DNA of 64,000 nt from Dactylonectria macrodidyma (GCA_020744425.1 JAGMUV010000021.1:248001-312000), one strand, 5' to 3'. Shown: positions 12,401 to 23,607, counted from the first letter of the stretch. The notes: generated by a model from the letters alone, not told the origin. A program made the numbers and translations.

Positions 12401-13628
12401 GAATATTCGGTTTGCGACGCGTAGCAAGAACGATTTGGTCTCATCTCCCATCACCGACGCTGACGTGGTACCTAGATTGCCTGGTTCCCCTTGCTGCTGT
12501 TGGGCTAGATCCAATAGCTCTGCGGCAAGGGCGAGCCGCTTCCACATAGGAGCGTTAAGCTTCGTAGCGTAGTTGCAGATGTAATGTATGAGCGCTAACC
12601 CTTTTTTCCGCGTGAGAATCATTGATATATCATGGTTGTGCCGTAGCCCTATGGCCATGCTCTGGTTATACTGATTAACTATGTGATGATCTCGCTTCAC
12701 TTCGAGCAGGCCGTCCTCTGTAAAGCCGGTCTCCGGCACAAGTCTCTAAGGAGCCCGGAAACGGCATAGCTGCGTTTTACACTTTTCCAAGCCCGCCTTT
12801 AAAACTTCCTTAATAGAGTACTTGACACACGTAGCAGTGTGGTGGTGGACCTGGCAGCGAGATGCAATAAAGTTGGCCTCGCGCTCAAACCTCCCCGATA
12901 ACCACTGCGCGTCGTGCATCAGCTCAGACTCGACTACAGTAGTCTTCTTGCCGCACTCTACCGCCTCCTTCGCCAGGGCCTCGTTCAGGGTCGCAGTAAA
13001 TATATCATCCACGAAGCTCTTGACCTTCGACCGGTATTCTCCCTCATCGGGGTCAGCCATGTCGCGTACGAGATCCGATAGGGCCAGGTTGGCATCTAAC
13101 CATAGTAGGCCATGTAGGTGGAGAGCCCCGCGATCGTTGGTCTCGACGGTTGCATAATAATGGCTCACATTCCCATAAACAGACGGTTGCCCGACGCGAA
13201 CGTAATGTTCGAAAAAAAGAGAGATCTCGCGGAAGAAGAAGAGCGTTGAGCTGAGAGGGTCGTGGATTGAGAGGGTTGTCACCTGTAGCGATGTGCTTAA
13301 AGCACGAAGCAACGCTCTAGCGGCCTCATCATCCCGTCCCCTATGCGCCGCGAGCTTTAGCTTCACCGGGTTGTTAATGTCATTAGGATTTAAGGTAAAC
13401 CAGATGGCTGTGAGGCCGAATGCCACTATCATTGACCAGATCTTCTTCCGCATAGATAGGCGGCTCTCGTTTGATAAAGGATGGCAGTTACCGTAAAGCG
13501 AGAGCTCCTTCATAAGTGCGATAACGTCCCCGTCTGTGGTCTTTCCCGTCTCGAACATCTCCTTTTGCGCTTCGCGCAAGCGCTCAGGCGTCAGCTTCTG
13601 GTGTATTCCCTCGACTCGCCGGAAAGCC
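9408..13628 (-). pseudogene. Helitron RepHel, copy 2: 5'-truncated, one nonsense codon
   Basis: Near-identical to copy 1 at an offset of about 9590 nt and in the same orientation. Remaining exons are 13628-11934 and 11880-9408, with the same intron (11933-11881, 53 bp) as copy 1. The helicase end is complete here and stops at 9408 (about 820 residues after the intron). The HUH motif, the YICNY tyrosines and both Walker motifs are still readable. A TGG to TAG change at about 12743-12745 breaks the Rep domain just after its RFRAP sequence; this is a RIP-type transition. The N-terminal coiled coil, the zinc region and the whole partner gene are missing, because the copy is cut at 13628 and joined to pogo sequence. 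It is therefore a dead copy that shows what lies beyond the left window edge in copy 1. Confidence 0.88.
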
Positions 13629-14153
13629 GGAACTAATTGCGAATAATGGTTGGATCTTCGCATTTAGCCTTCTGATAGTCATATTTACGAAAAAAACGCG
13701 TCTTGAGGTCTGGTTATCGCCTAACGAAGTTAGAAGCCCAGCGCTTGCCGACAGGTGACGCGTCGCGGTCGGCGAGCAGTCGATTGGCCATTTCTTCAAC
13801 ACCACGCAGTCGCGGAGGAAATCCTCGCGAATCTAGGTCGAGTATGAGTTGAACAATGATCTGTTCCTCTAGATCGGTTAGTCGACGCGAATTAGGAATG
13901 GTATCGCGTCGACACTGAATGCCCTTCTGTCAGCAACGCAGCCTTCGCTCATCTACTTCGTATGTCGATGCGGCGTGTCGGATACTTAGTTTTGGGTTAT
14001 TTTGAAGGGCTTGAAGGGCAAGAAGGGTTTTAGCTTCGTTATCTTGCTGAGGCATGTTGCGCTGTTGAGATTTGCTTGATAAAGTAGAAAGTTAGGTGTA
14101 GGATGGAAAAGTGCGGCGCTCGCTTGTCTGCGGCGCTCGCTTATCAAGTACGT
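13629..14153 (-). pseudogene. 5' fragment of a pogo/Fot1-type transposon
   Basis: Matches the 5' third of the element at 45937-47797: the terminal repeat (ending in ACGT at 14153, next to a TA), an ATG for a CENP-B-like helix-turn-helix protein at about 14056, and the coding stretch up to the segment before the DDE domain. It carries a CAA to TAA stop after the NFVRR segment and an earlier TGA. The homopolymer at about 13690 has 7 A, which keeps the reading frame that the 45.9-kb copy has lost with 8 A. The fragment ends at the Helitron junction. Confidence 0.8.
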
Positions 14154-14670
14154 TACCCCTCGAGTTATTCAAGCTAAGCTAGCAGTTCTGTTGAGCTAGC
14201 AGGAAGTTGACATCATCTGTGACGGTCGGGCTTACACTAGGGCTCTAGGGTAGGTCCAAGGCGTGTAGTGTTTATGATCTAGTGGATCAGGACGTCGTAG
14301 TGAGCAATGTAGGTCACGGTCTGGTAATGGTAGAATAGTAGATTCTGTTGCTACTAGGAAGTCATAACGGAATGTGATGCATGTCGCGATACAAGACATC
14401 GCGTTCCTAACAAACCGGCCCTAGCAACCGACTGACTGAAGGAATGAGGTCTCCAGGGGGACCGTTGGGAAGGCACACACTGTATTTAAGGGCGATAACT
14501 CTCCTACATCCTCTAGCTATTCTGTACGCTTCCAAAGACTCTTGTATCCTGTACCCAACGTGTCACAACGAGTGACATAACGAGTGTGTGATCCCTGCAA
14601 AAGATTCAATGTAACCAAGTGTGTTGATAGCTGGTGAGGCTATCTCTATGAAAGTGCTAAATGAATGTGT
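14154..14670. other. Intergenic, no gene recognised
   Basis: No ORF with recognisable motifs. A segment around 14480-14590 (TATTTAA and repeated cgagtg words) could be old LTR sequence, but no partner or boundaries were found. Confidence 0.4.
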
Positions 14671-14715
14671 ATCCCTTTGCAACAGCTAAGGCGTACTGGC
14701 CGTACCGACCCACTT
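14671..14715. repeat. piggyBac-like element, left terminal inverted repeat
   Basis: Exact reverse complement of 16711-16755 over all 45 bases. Confidence 0.95.
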
Positions 14716-14770
14716 CTTGAAATTTTTTGGCCACTAGACGGCCCGGAATGAACGGTACTTTGATTTGCAC

Positions 14771-16604
14771 CTAAATTTGGTCATGATAGAAGTCCCAGCA
14801 AGCCTGCCAGGTACAAATCGCTACATCACACTGAAGGCAGCCCGAAGTGGTCGTCCTAGGCCGCCCTTGATTGAGCTGACTTGGCGATGCAGACCCTAGA
14901 GGCACCCGACCCTGCCGAAGCTCGTTGAATCTCACCCTCTTACAGCCGAGGCAGCGGCTTCGTTTCCCGCGAGAGACTCTTTTATGCTGTACAACAGGCG
15001 TAAAAGTGTCGCCAGAGCGATATCTCTGCCGCGAGGCTGCGGTAGCTGTGTAAGTGCGAATGAGGTCATCACAGATACGTTGCCTCCACGCTGTCTGTGA
15101 CTCAATTCGCGGCCAACTAGGGTCCCCATGGAGCTGAAGAAGGTAGCTGTTCATAAGTGCAGTCTCGAAGAGAAAGCACCATGCGAGAGCCCGCCAAGCG
15201 CCCTTATAAACACGATGGTCCATTCCTAAGTTTGCTTTAAGTTGATCGCCAATATCGACCGCGCCCATGTGATCATTGTAGTCAATGGCGATAGACGGCT
15301 GCCAAACCTGTAGCACAGGGCTGTCACCAAAAAAACGCTTGATTTGCCGTGCGCGAGGTTGTGTTGATGTCGGCCGCCGGCGGATGCGTTGTTCGATCTC
15401 GTGCCCTGTGTATACCGTTGACAACAGTAGCACTAGGGCGTTATCTTTCCATGCGATTTGATTGACCTGCGGCCACAGAGGACAAGTTAGTAAGGGAAAT
15501 ACTAAGAGATGTGTCTTACGGATTGCAGACCTGATTATCCTTCGTGGGAATAGCCTTAAGCTGGTTCCAGGGCCAAGGCAGCTTCCCTTGCTCATCCTGG
15601 GTCTTGAGCACCACTAGGGGCTTATACAGCCCACAGTTAGTGCGGCAGGTGCCTGTAGCCCCGTAGCCTCGCTGCCTGAGGACCCGGAAGAGCTTAGGCG
15701 AGGAAAATAGGTTGTCGAGGAAGACGTGGTATATGGCATCTGGCAGTAGGTTAACTAGGGCAACAACCACGCTCTGTGTCGGGTTGAGGGCTGCTTTGGC
15801 CGGCCCTGATCTCCGAGACAGTCGCTTGCTCACAGGACCGAAAGCGTTAGAAGGCGTATGCCAAATCCAACGCAGGAAATAGCCTCGTTGTGCCACAACC
15901 CAAACCTTGAAGCCTGTTGGAGTCGGCTTGGTCTTAATAGTGACCGTCTCTCTTGCCCTCCCTGTGAAGCCGATAATGCACTCATCTACAGCGAGATGTG
16001 TGCCTGGCTTAAAGAGCTTCGTAGACACTTCCTGTATGTACTCAGACCACTCATTGACCTTCTTAAAGTTCTTCGCGATGCCGTTTTCTGCTTCTAAAGG
16101 CACGGCCTTGTTGTATGGTCGGAGGTAGCGATAGAGGTGTTGAAATCGCTCGAAGGTCATGTATTTGACAATAGGATGCTTGGGCTGCTGTGAGTCCTCG
16201 GCCGCAGTCACCCAATGGTCTCTAATAGCAATTTCTGCGTGAAGACCTAGGTAAATGATGATAGCAAGCCAGACGTATACTTTAGCGAGCGACGTAGATC
16301 TTGGTGCTTGTCCGGACGCCGAAATCGATGTAATTTCTGGATTTGAGTAGCTGACCCATTTTTCGACTAGTATTTCAGGTATAAAAAGCTGGAAAAGTGA
16401 CAACGGCGTTAAAGGAAGGGTTGCAATGACAGGGCTACGTTGAGGGACGTGAAAAGGTCGGAAGTTATGACCTCTTTGTGATGTTGGAGGCACATCCGGC
16501 CGGCAGGTGTTATCAGCTGGTTGCTCCCTTTGGCACTGGTCTAGGCAGATGTAAAGTTCCTCATCAAAGGCGTTTGCAGCCACGCTGTGTTGTGTTGCTG
16601 CCAT
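14771..16604 (-). CDS. piggyBac-like transposase (DDE_Tnp_1_7 type)
   Basis: Cut-and-paste transposase. Exon 1 is 16604-15531 and exon 2 is 15466-14771, giving about 590 residues. Exon 1 carries the first catalytic Asp in AVDECIIGFTGR (about residue 213) and the second in VFLDNLFSS (about 297). Exon 2 carries the third in YNDHMGAVDIGDQL, and a Cys-rich C-terminal domain (CLGCKR ... CLQCDVAICTWQAC) typical of piggyBac proteins. The intron ends at CCGCAG (15467). Its donor is uncertain: the strong GTAAGA at 15519 has a good ACTAAC branch but gives the wrong frame, whereas CAG|GTCTGC at 15530 restores the frame and a family-like junction (DNQ|VNQIAW). The start is the ATG at 16604. Confidence 0.88.
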
Positions 16605-16710
16605 TTGAGCATCGAATTAATCATATGCATAGTAAATTTGGTGGTATTGATTTTAATCATGCTGAAGGTTACGGGTATGTCTCCAGTTGTGAGCGCTAAA
16701 AGCGGGGTAA

Positions 16711-16755
16711 AAGTGGGTCGGTACGGCCAGTACGCCTTAGCTGTTGCAAAGGGAT
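16711..16755. repeat. piggyBac-like element, right terminal inverted repeat
   Basis: Perfect partner of 14671-14715. Confidence 0.95.
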
Positions 16756-16757
16756 AT

Positions 16758-16832
16758 ATAGAACTGGGAGCGCCAGTTCTATGGGAGCGCGTCGGTCCGA
16801 GGAGCGCTTCGCTCCTGGAGCGCTGTCGCTCC
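16758..16832. repeat. Three consecutive hairpins beside the piggyBac-like element
   Basis: A 10-bp perfect stem at 16758-16782 (ATAGAACTGG/CCAGTTCTAT), then two 6-bp GGAGCG/CGCTCC stems at 16801-16815 and 16817-16832. They start 2 nt outside the transposon end. Confidence 0.6.
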
Positions 16833-17637
16833 TGGCCAGTGTCGCTCCAACCGGTGATTGGAAGGAAAAAGTGGATACCGTCATGGTTCTGCCGGTTGTG
16901 ACCGCCTGGTCCCAACCTGGGCCGTGACATCATCGATATCCTCTACCCCACATATTTGCACACTCGGTATTACTAATCGGCAGTTAAATAACCAACCAGA
17001 AAGACCGCTATAAAGTTACGGCGAGAGACTAGCGAGTTACCAGAAGAGAGTGACAGATTAATAAACCTCATTATGTAGGACTACTGAAGCGGGGCGGATT
17101 GGACTGGTGCTATGAAGGGTAGCTAAATGGCTAGGGCCTAAAGAGGCCTAGCTGTGGGGAGCCATTTTTGGCTAAGATCGGCATCGTCCTCTTTAACAAG
17201 GCGATCTGTCAGACAGACTGATATATAGAAAAGTCAGCCATGTAGAGGACCGTAACAAACTTTACACCTGCCGCTCAGCCGTTCATTGCAGGCTGAGGGT
17301 CACGTGAGTTGCCCACGAGCACATTATGGCCGGCACCGGACTGAACGGTGATGACAGCTAGGGCTCTTGGGAATTCCACCACTATATTTAGCTATATGGA
17401 TACTGCTACAGTAGCTATAGCTTAATACATTGAATGCATCTCTTTGAGTCAGTGGCACCTCTGCCAACAATAATGTTATATGCGCAAACTACTGTGAGAC
17501 CACTTACAGCCAATCCATTATGCTGGAAGCTCGGCTAAACCTTTTTGCGATCTATATATAGAACACCATCCTCAGCCTTCCTGAACATTACAAGTCAGTT
17601 ATTGACAATGATGATCTAGTGCAAGGCTTTTAGATGT
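16833..17637. other. Intergenic, no gene recognised
   Basis: AT-rich, with no ORF carrying a motif. It ends where the NB-ARC remnant becomes readable. Confidence 0.5.
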
Positions 17638-18055
17638 GATGGAGCCACAAATATCCCCTCAACGCGCGTATCAGGCAGCCAGTTTCGGGACTATGCAACG
17701 ATCAACCAAGGCGATCAGGGCGATGCCCATACCCATTACCACCTGCCCCACTAGCCGGCCCGAGCCGCAGTCCACGCCATCCCATATCCCCGCAACGAGG
17801 ACCTTGTCCATCGCCCGGACCTTGTCGCCAAACTGAACCAGCTTCTACCACAGACAACGGAGTCCTGCAGTGCCGCACTCTGGGGGTTAGGCGGGTCAGG
17901 GTGAGTTCCTGCTAGACTAACTTGGTCGATGCCAGCTAAATCGCGCAGGAAAACCCAGTTCGCGCTGGATTACGCATACCGACGATGCGACGACCGAGGC
18001 TGCTCCATCGTCTGGTGCAACCGTTCTCACCTCTCTCACCCGCTTTGCCCTACAC
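17638..18055 (+). pseudogene. NB-ARC (NLR-type) P-loop remnant
   Basis: The reading frame gives a linker-like stretch (FRDYATINQGDQGDAHTHYH), one in-frame TAG, then a segment leading to a P-loop, GLGGSGKTQFALDYAYRRC, as in NB-ARC-TPR proteins of fungi. The P-loop is split by an intron at 17901-17948 (GTGAGT donor, GACTAAC branch, GCGCAG acceptor) that rejoins exactly at GGSG|KTQ. After SIVW the frame is lost and nothing more of the domain is seen before the next gene starts 270 bp on. It is a truncated, decayed receptor gene next to an intact one. Confidence 0.7.
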
Positions 18056-18327
18056 TTTTAACACGGCAGAGGGCTCGCCATTGACCTGCTGCGGACATCC
18101 CATTACATATCCGGAAGTCCTATTGGTCTCACCCGCTGCGCCTATCTACAGGGGTTCATTTCAGCTGCTAGGGCCTCCCCGCATTTAAACCCCGCAAATA
18201 TGCTGCTGTTCCACGTCGTCAGTGATGACAATCCGTTTGTCGTCCTGAATCATTGAATCAAGCAGAAGTCACCTCGCTGATACCGTCATTTCGCGCAGCA
18301 AGACCAAGGGTCCTCTTCTAAGCGAAA

Positions 18328-21300
18328 ATGCCCCCCCCCTGGGTTGAGAAAGCCAAACGCAAGACCAGAGGGCTATTCCAGGCCAAAGAATCCGCCTCAG
18401 CTCCTTCACCACCATCACCTTCGCCAACACCGTCAGGGCCTGCGCCCCAACCAGCAACTCGACCAATATCTCAGCCAACGCCCTCCCCACTCACCTCGAC
18501 AGAATCCCAACCCTTACCGCTGCCGAGTCTGCAGGAGCGACTTTGGAACCAGGCTTACGACGAGCTCAAAGCAAGCGAGACCAAACTAGTCGAAACGTAC
18601 GAGAGGATCCTATCAGCCGAACTTGATCGAAATGACTCGGACCCTGTTGCCTCCGGGCCGACGGAAAATAAGATAGGAAGGACTCGGGAGACAAGATGGC
18701 ACCAAATGCAGCAACTGGTCAAGGAAGGGCTGGACCGGACACAGAAGCAAGCGTCCATCAAACAAGGAATCGAAGAAGGCCTGCAGGCGGTACAGGCTAT
18801 GCGGGGAATAGTGGACAAGGCTGTACATGCCGCCCCGGAAGCTGCCGTCGCCTGGGCCGGCGTCTGCATTGGACTAGAGGTGTGTGATCAGCTTTTCTAG
18901 CCGAAGAGTGAACGATGGATGATCCCCCGCTGACAGCTGATAGATCGTTTCGAACCCGATCAACGAGGCACGCGACAATCGCAAAGGCATCATCTACGTC
19001 TTGTCGAGGATGGAGTGGTATTGGAACTTGGCGTGCCTGCTTCTCGACGAGAACAAGGCTGAGCAATCTTCCGCGGGACTGCGAATCCAACTGGAAAAGC
19101 ATGTCGTGCAGCTATACCAGAAAATTCTCTTGTATATGGTGAAGAGCATCTGCCTTTACTACCGGAAATGGGCTGCCGTCGTCGTACGGGATATGCTTAA
19201 AATCGATGACTGGGCTGGTCAGCTCAGCGAAATCAAGGACGCCGAGGCGGGTGCGCAAAGAGACATGGAACAATATAACACTGAAGAGAGTAAAATCCAA
19301 CTTTGGAAACTCACCGACACCGCAAGCGCTCTAGAGATGAGTCTCCAAGACATCTATTCCGCCATCCAGGACCAAACACGGCAGCAGGAGAAGAGACACC
19401 AGGACGACGCGGACAAGCAATGCCTGAAAGACCTGCGCGAGACTGACCCTCGCGACGACAAGACGCGCATCCAAGATACAAAAGGCGGCCTGCTTAGGGA
19501 CTCGTACCGCTGGATCCTCAACAACGACGACTTCAAGCGATGGCATGACACTTCGCAGCGACAGCTGCTCTGGATCAAAGGCGACCCTGGCAAAGGCAAG
19601 ACGATGCTGCTATGCGGTATTATCGACGAGCTGGAGAAGAAGCCCGGCACTTGCCTGTCCTACTTCTTTTGCCAGGCCACCGAAGAACGACTGAGTAACG
19701 CGACAGCCGTGCTCCGTGGTCTGATCTACCTTCTCGTCGAACAACAGCCGTCGCTCATCTCGCATGTTCGCGAACTGCACGACCGTGCGGGTAAGCAGGG
19801 TTTTGAGGATGGGAATGCCTGGCAAGCCTTATCCAAGGTCCTTGGGGCCATGCTAAATCATCCCAGCCTGGATGGTGCGATCCTAATCATTGATGCCCTC
19901 GATGAGTGCAAAATGAATCGACACCAGCTTCTCAGCTTTATCACCAAGCCTTCTCGCGTTAAGTGGATCGTCTCTAGCCGTAACTGGCTGGACATCGAGG
20001 AGAAACTGGACAAGGCAAAGCAGAAAGTCAGGTTGCATCTCGAGCTGAACAAGGACTCTATCTCCAAGGCTGTTGACACGTACATTGGATACAAGGTGGA
20101 TCAACTAGCCCGTGACAAGAAGTACGACAAGGAAACAAGGCACGCTGTCGGAACCCACCTAACTTCCAACGCTGACGGCACCTTTCTCTGGGTAGCTTTG
20201 GTCTGTCAGGAGCTCGCAGATCCCAAGGTCCGAAAGCGGCACACGCTCTCCAGGTTGCAGTCATACCCTCCTGGGCTGGATTCTCTCTATTCCCGAATGA
20301 TAGAGCATATCTGTGATTCGGAGGATGCTCGTCTTTGCAAGGAGGTGTTGGCTATTGCCTCGTTAGTATATCGACCTATCACCTTGGACGAATTGAAGAC
20401 CCTTGCTGAGTCGCTTGAGGATATCGGCCTAGACGATCTGGAAGAAATTATTGGCTCCTGCGGCTCTTTCTTGACCCTTCGACAAGGCGTCGTTTACTTT
20501 GTGCATCAATCGGCGAAGGATTACCTGCTCAGCAAGGCATCTGGCCACATCCTGCCTTCTGGCGCAGCGTGCCAGCACCATGCCCTCTTCTTGAGGTCGT
20601 TAAGGGCCCTGTCAGAAACCCTTCGACGGAATATTTACAGCCTAGCTACTCCAGGATTTTCCATCGATCAGGTCTCGCCGCCCGACCCCGACCCATTGTC
20701 TCCGATTCGATATTCGTGCGTCTACTGGGTTGACCATCTCAACAACTCGAATCCCACAGAGAGGATGAGTGACAACAAAGATTTACGGGATGGCGGCGTC
20801 GTCCATAGATTCATTCAAAAGAAGTACCTGCATTGGCTAGAATCCCTCAGTCTGTTACGCAATATGCCAGAGGGAGTCAAGGTGGTGCACAAGCTCGAGG
20901 CTTTAGTAGTGAGTTGCTATACACCTGCACTGGAGGCAGCCTAACAAGTTTATAGAGAAACATGGAAACGCGACAACTGGTAGAACTACTTCGAGATGCG
21001 CGCCGGTTTATTCTTTCTCACAAACGGCCGATAGAGATTGCTCCATTGCAGGTCTATGCGTCAGCACTCGTGTTCAGTCCCGAACACAGCCTTATTAGAA
21101 AGCTCTTCCAAACGGAAGAGCCAGATTGGATGATATCGAAACCAAGAATGGAAGCGGACTGGAGCGCTTGCCTACAGACACTCGAGGGCCATAGCCACTG
21201 GGTGAGGTCAGTCGTGTTCTCGGCGGATGGCCAGCGGATCGCATCAGGGTCAAACGATGAAACAGTCAAGATCTGGGATGTGGCAACGGGTGAATGCCAG

Positions 21301-23127
21301 CAGACACTCGAGGGCCATATCCAAGAGGTGAGGTCAGTCGTGTTCTCAGCGGATGGCCAGCAGATCGCATCAGGGTCAGACGATCATACAGTTAAGATCT
21401 GGGATGCGGCAACGGGCGAATGCCAGCAGACACTTAAGGGCCATAGCGACGGGGTGGGGTCAGTCGTATTCTCAGCGGATGGCCAGCGGATCGCATCGGG
21501 GTCAAACGATCGTACAGTCAAGATCTGGGATGCAGTAACGGGCAAATGCCAGCAGACACTTGAAGGCCATATCCACTGGGTGACGTCAGTTATATTATCA
21601 GCGGATGGCCAGCAGATCGCATCGGGGTCATATGATAATACAGTTAAGATCTGGGATGTGGCAACGGGTGAATGCCAGCAGACACTCGAGGGCCATAGCC
21701 ACGGGGTAGGGTCAGCTGTGTTCTCGGCGGATGGCCAGCGGATCGCATCGGGGTCATATGATGGTACAGTCAAGATCTGGGATGCGGCAACAGGTAAATG
21801 CCAGCAGACACTCGAGGGCCATAGCGAAGGGGTGGGGTCAGTCGTGTTCTCGGCAGATGGCCAGCAGATCGCATCGGGGTCAGATGATCGTACAGTCAAG
21901 ATCTGGGATGCGGCAACGGGTGAATGCCAGCAGGCACTCGAGGGCCATAGCGACTGGGTGAGGTCAGTCGCGTTCTCGGCGGATGGCCAGCAGATCGCAT
22001 CGGGGTCAAGCGATTTTACAGTTAAGATCTGGGATGCGGCAACAGGCAAATGCCAGCAGACACTCGAAAGCCATAGTAACAAGGTAAGGTCAGTTGTGTT
22101 CTCAGCAGATGGCCAGCAGATCGCATCAGGGTCAAACGATGAAACAGTCAAGATCTGGGATGTGGCAACCGGCAAATGCCAGCAGACACTCGAGGGCCAT
22201 AGCGAAGGGGTGAGGTCAGTCGTGTTCTCAGCGGATGGCCAGCGGATCGCATCGGTGTCAGGTGATAATACAGTCAAGATCTGGGATGCGGCAACGGGCA
22301 AATTCCAGCAGACACTTAAAGGCCATATCCACTGGCTGACGTCAGTTATGTTCTCAGCGGATAGCCAGCGGATCGCATCAGGGCCAGACGATTTTACAGT
22401 CAAGATCTGGGATGCGATAACAGGCGAATGCCAGCAGACACTTGAGGGCCATAGCGACTGGGTGAGGTCAGTCGTATTCTCGGCGGATGGCCAGCGGATC
22501 GCATCAGGGTCAAACGATCGTACAGTCAAGATCTGGGATGCGGCAACGGGCGAATGCCAGCAGACACTCGAGGGCCATATCCAAGAGGTGAGGTCAGTCG
22601 CGTTCTCAGCGGATGGCCAGCGGATCGCATCGGGGTCATACGATTGTACAGTCAAGATCTGGGATGCGGCAACGGGCGAATGCCAGCAGACACTCGAGGG
22701 CCATAGCAACCGGGTGGAGTCAGTCGTATTCTCGGCGGATGGCCAGCGGATCGCATCAGGGTCAAACGATCGTACAGTCAAGATCTGGGATGCGGCAACG
22801 GGCGAATGCCAGCAGATATTTGAGGTAGGGAGAGCGTTAGCTCACCTTTTATTCGATCCTATCACCAACACTCGTCTCTTTACGGATATCGGGCTTCTAA
22901 CCCTGGATCCATCGTCTGCCATCGACAATCAGTCACCTGAAGCTGCTTCAGGAGGTATTGCCCACTCTGGTTACAGTATCAGCAATGACAGCATTTGGAT
23001 TACGAAAGATGGAAGGAGCGTGCTCTGGCTACCTCCGGAGTATCGAACGTCAGAATCGGTTGTAGTGGGGTCAACGGTCGCTATCGGCTGTAGCTCAGGC
23101 CGTGTAGCGGTGATGAAGTTCTCTTAG
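18328..23127 (+). CDS. NWD-type NLR: NACHT NTPase with 13 WD40 repeats
   Basis: STAND-class signal receptor, cytoplasmic by family. Exons 18328-18879, 18944-20908 and 20956-23127 give about 1562 residues. The introns are 18880-18943 (GTGTGT donor, CGCTGAC branch, GATAG acceptor) and 20909-20955 (GTGAGT donor, CCTAAC branch, TATAG acceptor), both phase 0. Order: a Pro/Ser-rich N-terminus (20-70); an NWD/NACHT_N-type helical domain (about 70-340); NACHT with Walker A IKGDPGKGKT (about 395) and Walker B LIIDALDEC (about 498); a helical linker; 13 WD40 repeats (911-1457); and a 105-residue tail. The family includes Podospora HET-D/HET-E/HNWD proteins, which control heterokaryon incompatibility and are seen as innate-immunity receptors. 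The N-terminus here is NWD, not HET. No stop or frameshift is present. Recent copia and pogo insertions lie just downstream, but none breaks the gene. Confidence 0.93.
21172..22809 (+). repeat. WD40 repeat array, 13 units of 126 bp
   Basis: Thirteen tandem units of exactly 126 bp (42 residues), most differing at only a few bases. All units share the GH, FSADGQ, IAS and TVKIWD core with few exceptions. Differences gather at residues 8-10, 12, 22, 28 and 30 of the unit. Such near-identity implies ongoing repeat exchange (unequal crossing-over or gene conversion), as known for HNWD genes. Confidence 0.95.
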
Positions 23128-23344
23128 AGCGGAGGCAGATATAATTACTTCTTTGGTTATAAGCAGTCCTTTTCCTGTTAATGATCTATGTAGTTGCTTA
23201 TATTTGATTCTACTTGCGAAGACATAGCGGGGGCTTTGGCCATGGTGTCTCCCACTGAGCGGACGAAAATGTCTGTGCACAGACAGGTTGAATGAATAGA
23301 AAAACTGACGCTGAACTTGGATCCCACTGTACCTAGAAGCAGCA

Positions 23345-23418
23345 CTTCTTCACCAGCTTAATTACGCTAAAAGTGTTCCTCCAGGCTTCCTTTGGCGGGC
23401 CGCTTGCCGGACCGGTCC
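23345..23418. repeat. Dispersed short repeat, copy B, split by the copia element
   Basis: Matches 9019-9099 up to the palindrome GGACCGGTCC. The copia insertion follows, and the last bases of the repeat reappear at 28448-28454. The 5-bp target GGTCC is half of the palindrome. The region 23128-23344 before it holds no recognisable gene. Confidence 0.7.
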
Positions 23419-23583
23419 TGTCAAATGTTAGGATGTAAAAATTGTGTATTCTGTGCTTTGAGGTTTCAGGGCAAGCTTTATATACTCTTTCTCTTCTGTA
23501 TAGAATCAGCTAGAAGCTGATTGCTAAGCCTTGTGGCAATAGGTGGCAATAGGTGGCAACTTTCGCCTCTGACATATCTGACA
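23419..23583 (-). repeat. copia 3' LTR
   Basis: 165 bp, read as identical to 28278-28442. It contains a tandem aggtggcaat word and begins and ends with TGTC/GACA. Confidence 0.95.
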
Positions 23584-23607
23584 CACCCCCTCAGATTCAA
23601 TGACTTC

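Larger units (their letters stand above)
14671..16755 (-). mobile_element. piggyBac-like DNA transposon, complete
   Basis: A 2085-bp element bounded by perfect 45-bp inverted repeats and containing one transposase gene on the minus strand. The repeats start ATCCCTTTGC. No TTAA duplication is visible; AT/TAT at both edges is the only candidate target duplication. Perfect repeats and an unbroken coding region suggest recent activity. Confidence 0.9.

Noticed and set aside
14671..16755. TTAA target duplication for the piggyBac-like element
   Set aside because: No TTAA is present at either edge; only AT/TAT is shared.
16541..16933. 130-codon minus-strand ORF over the piggyBac-like right TIR
   Set aside because: It runs through the terminal repeat and hairpins and has no transposase motif.
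21384..22781. A 465-codon ORF on the minus strand across the WD40 array
   Set aside because: It is the antisense of the repeat; its openness comes from repeating one 126-bp unit, and it has no family motifs.
21172..22809. Regular repeat array resembling CRISPR
   Set aside because: Units are coding, contiguous and 126 bp long, without spacers, in a eukaryotic gene.
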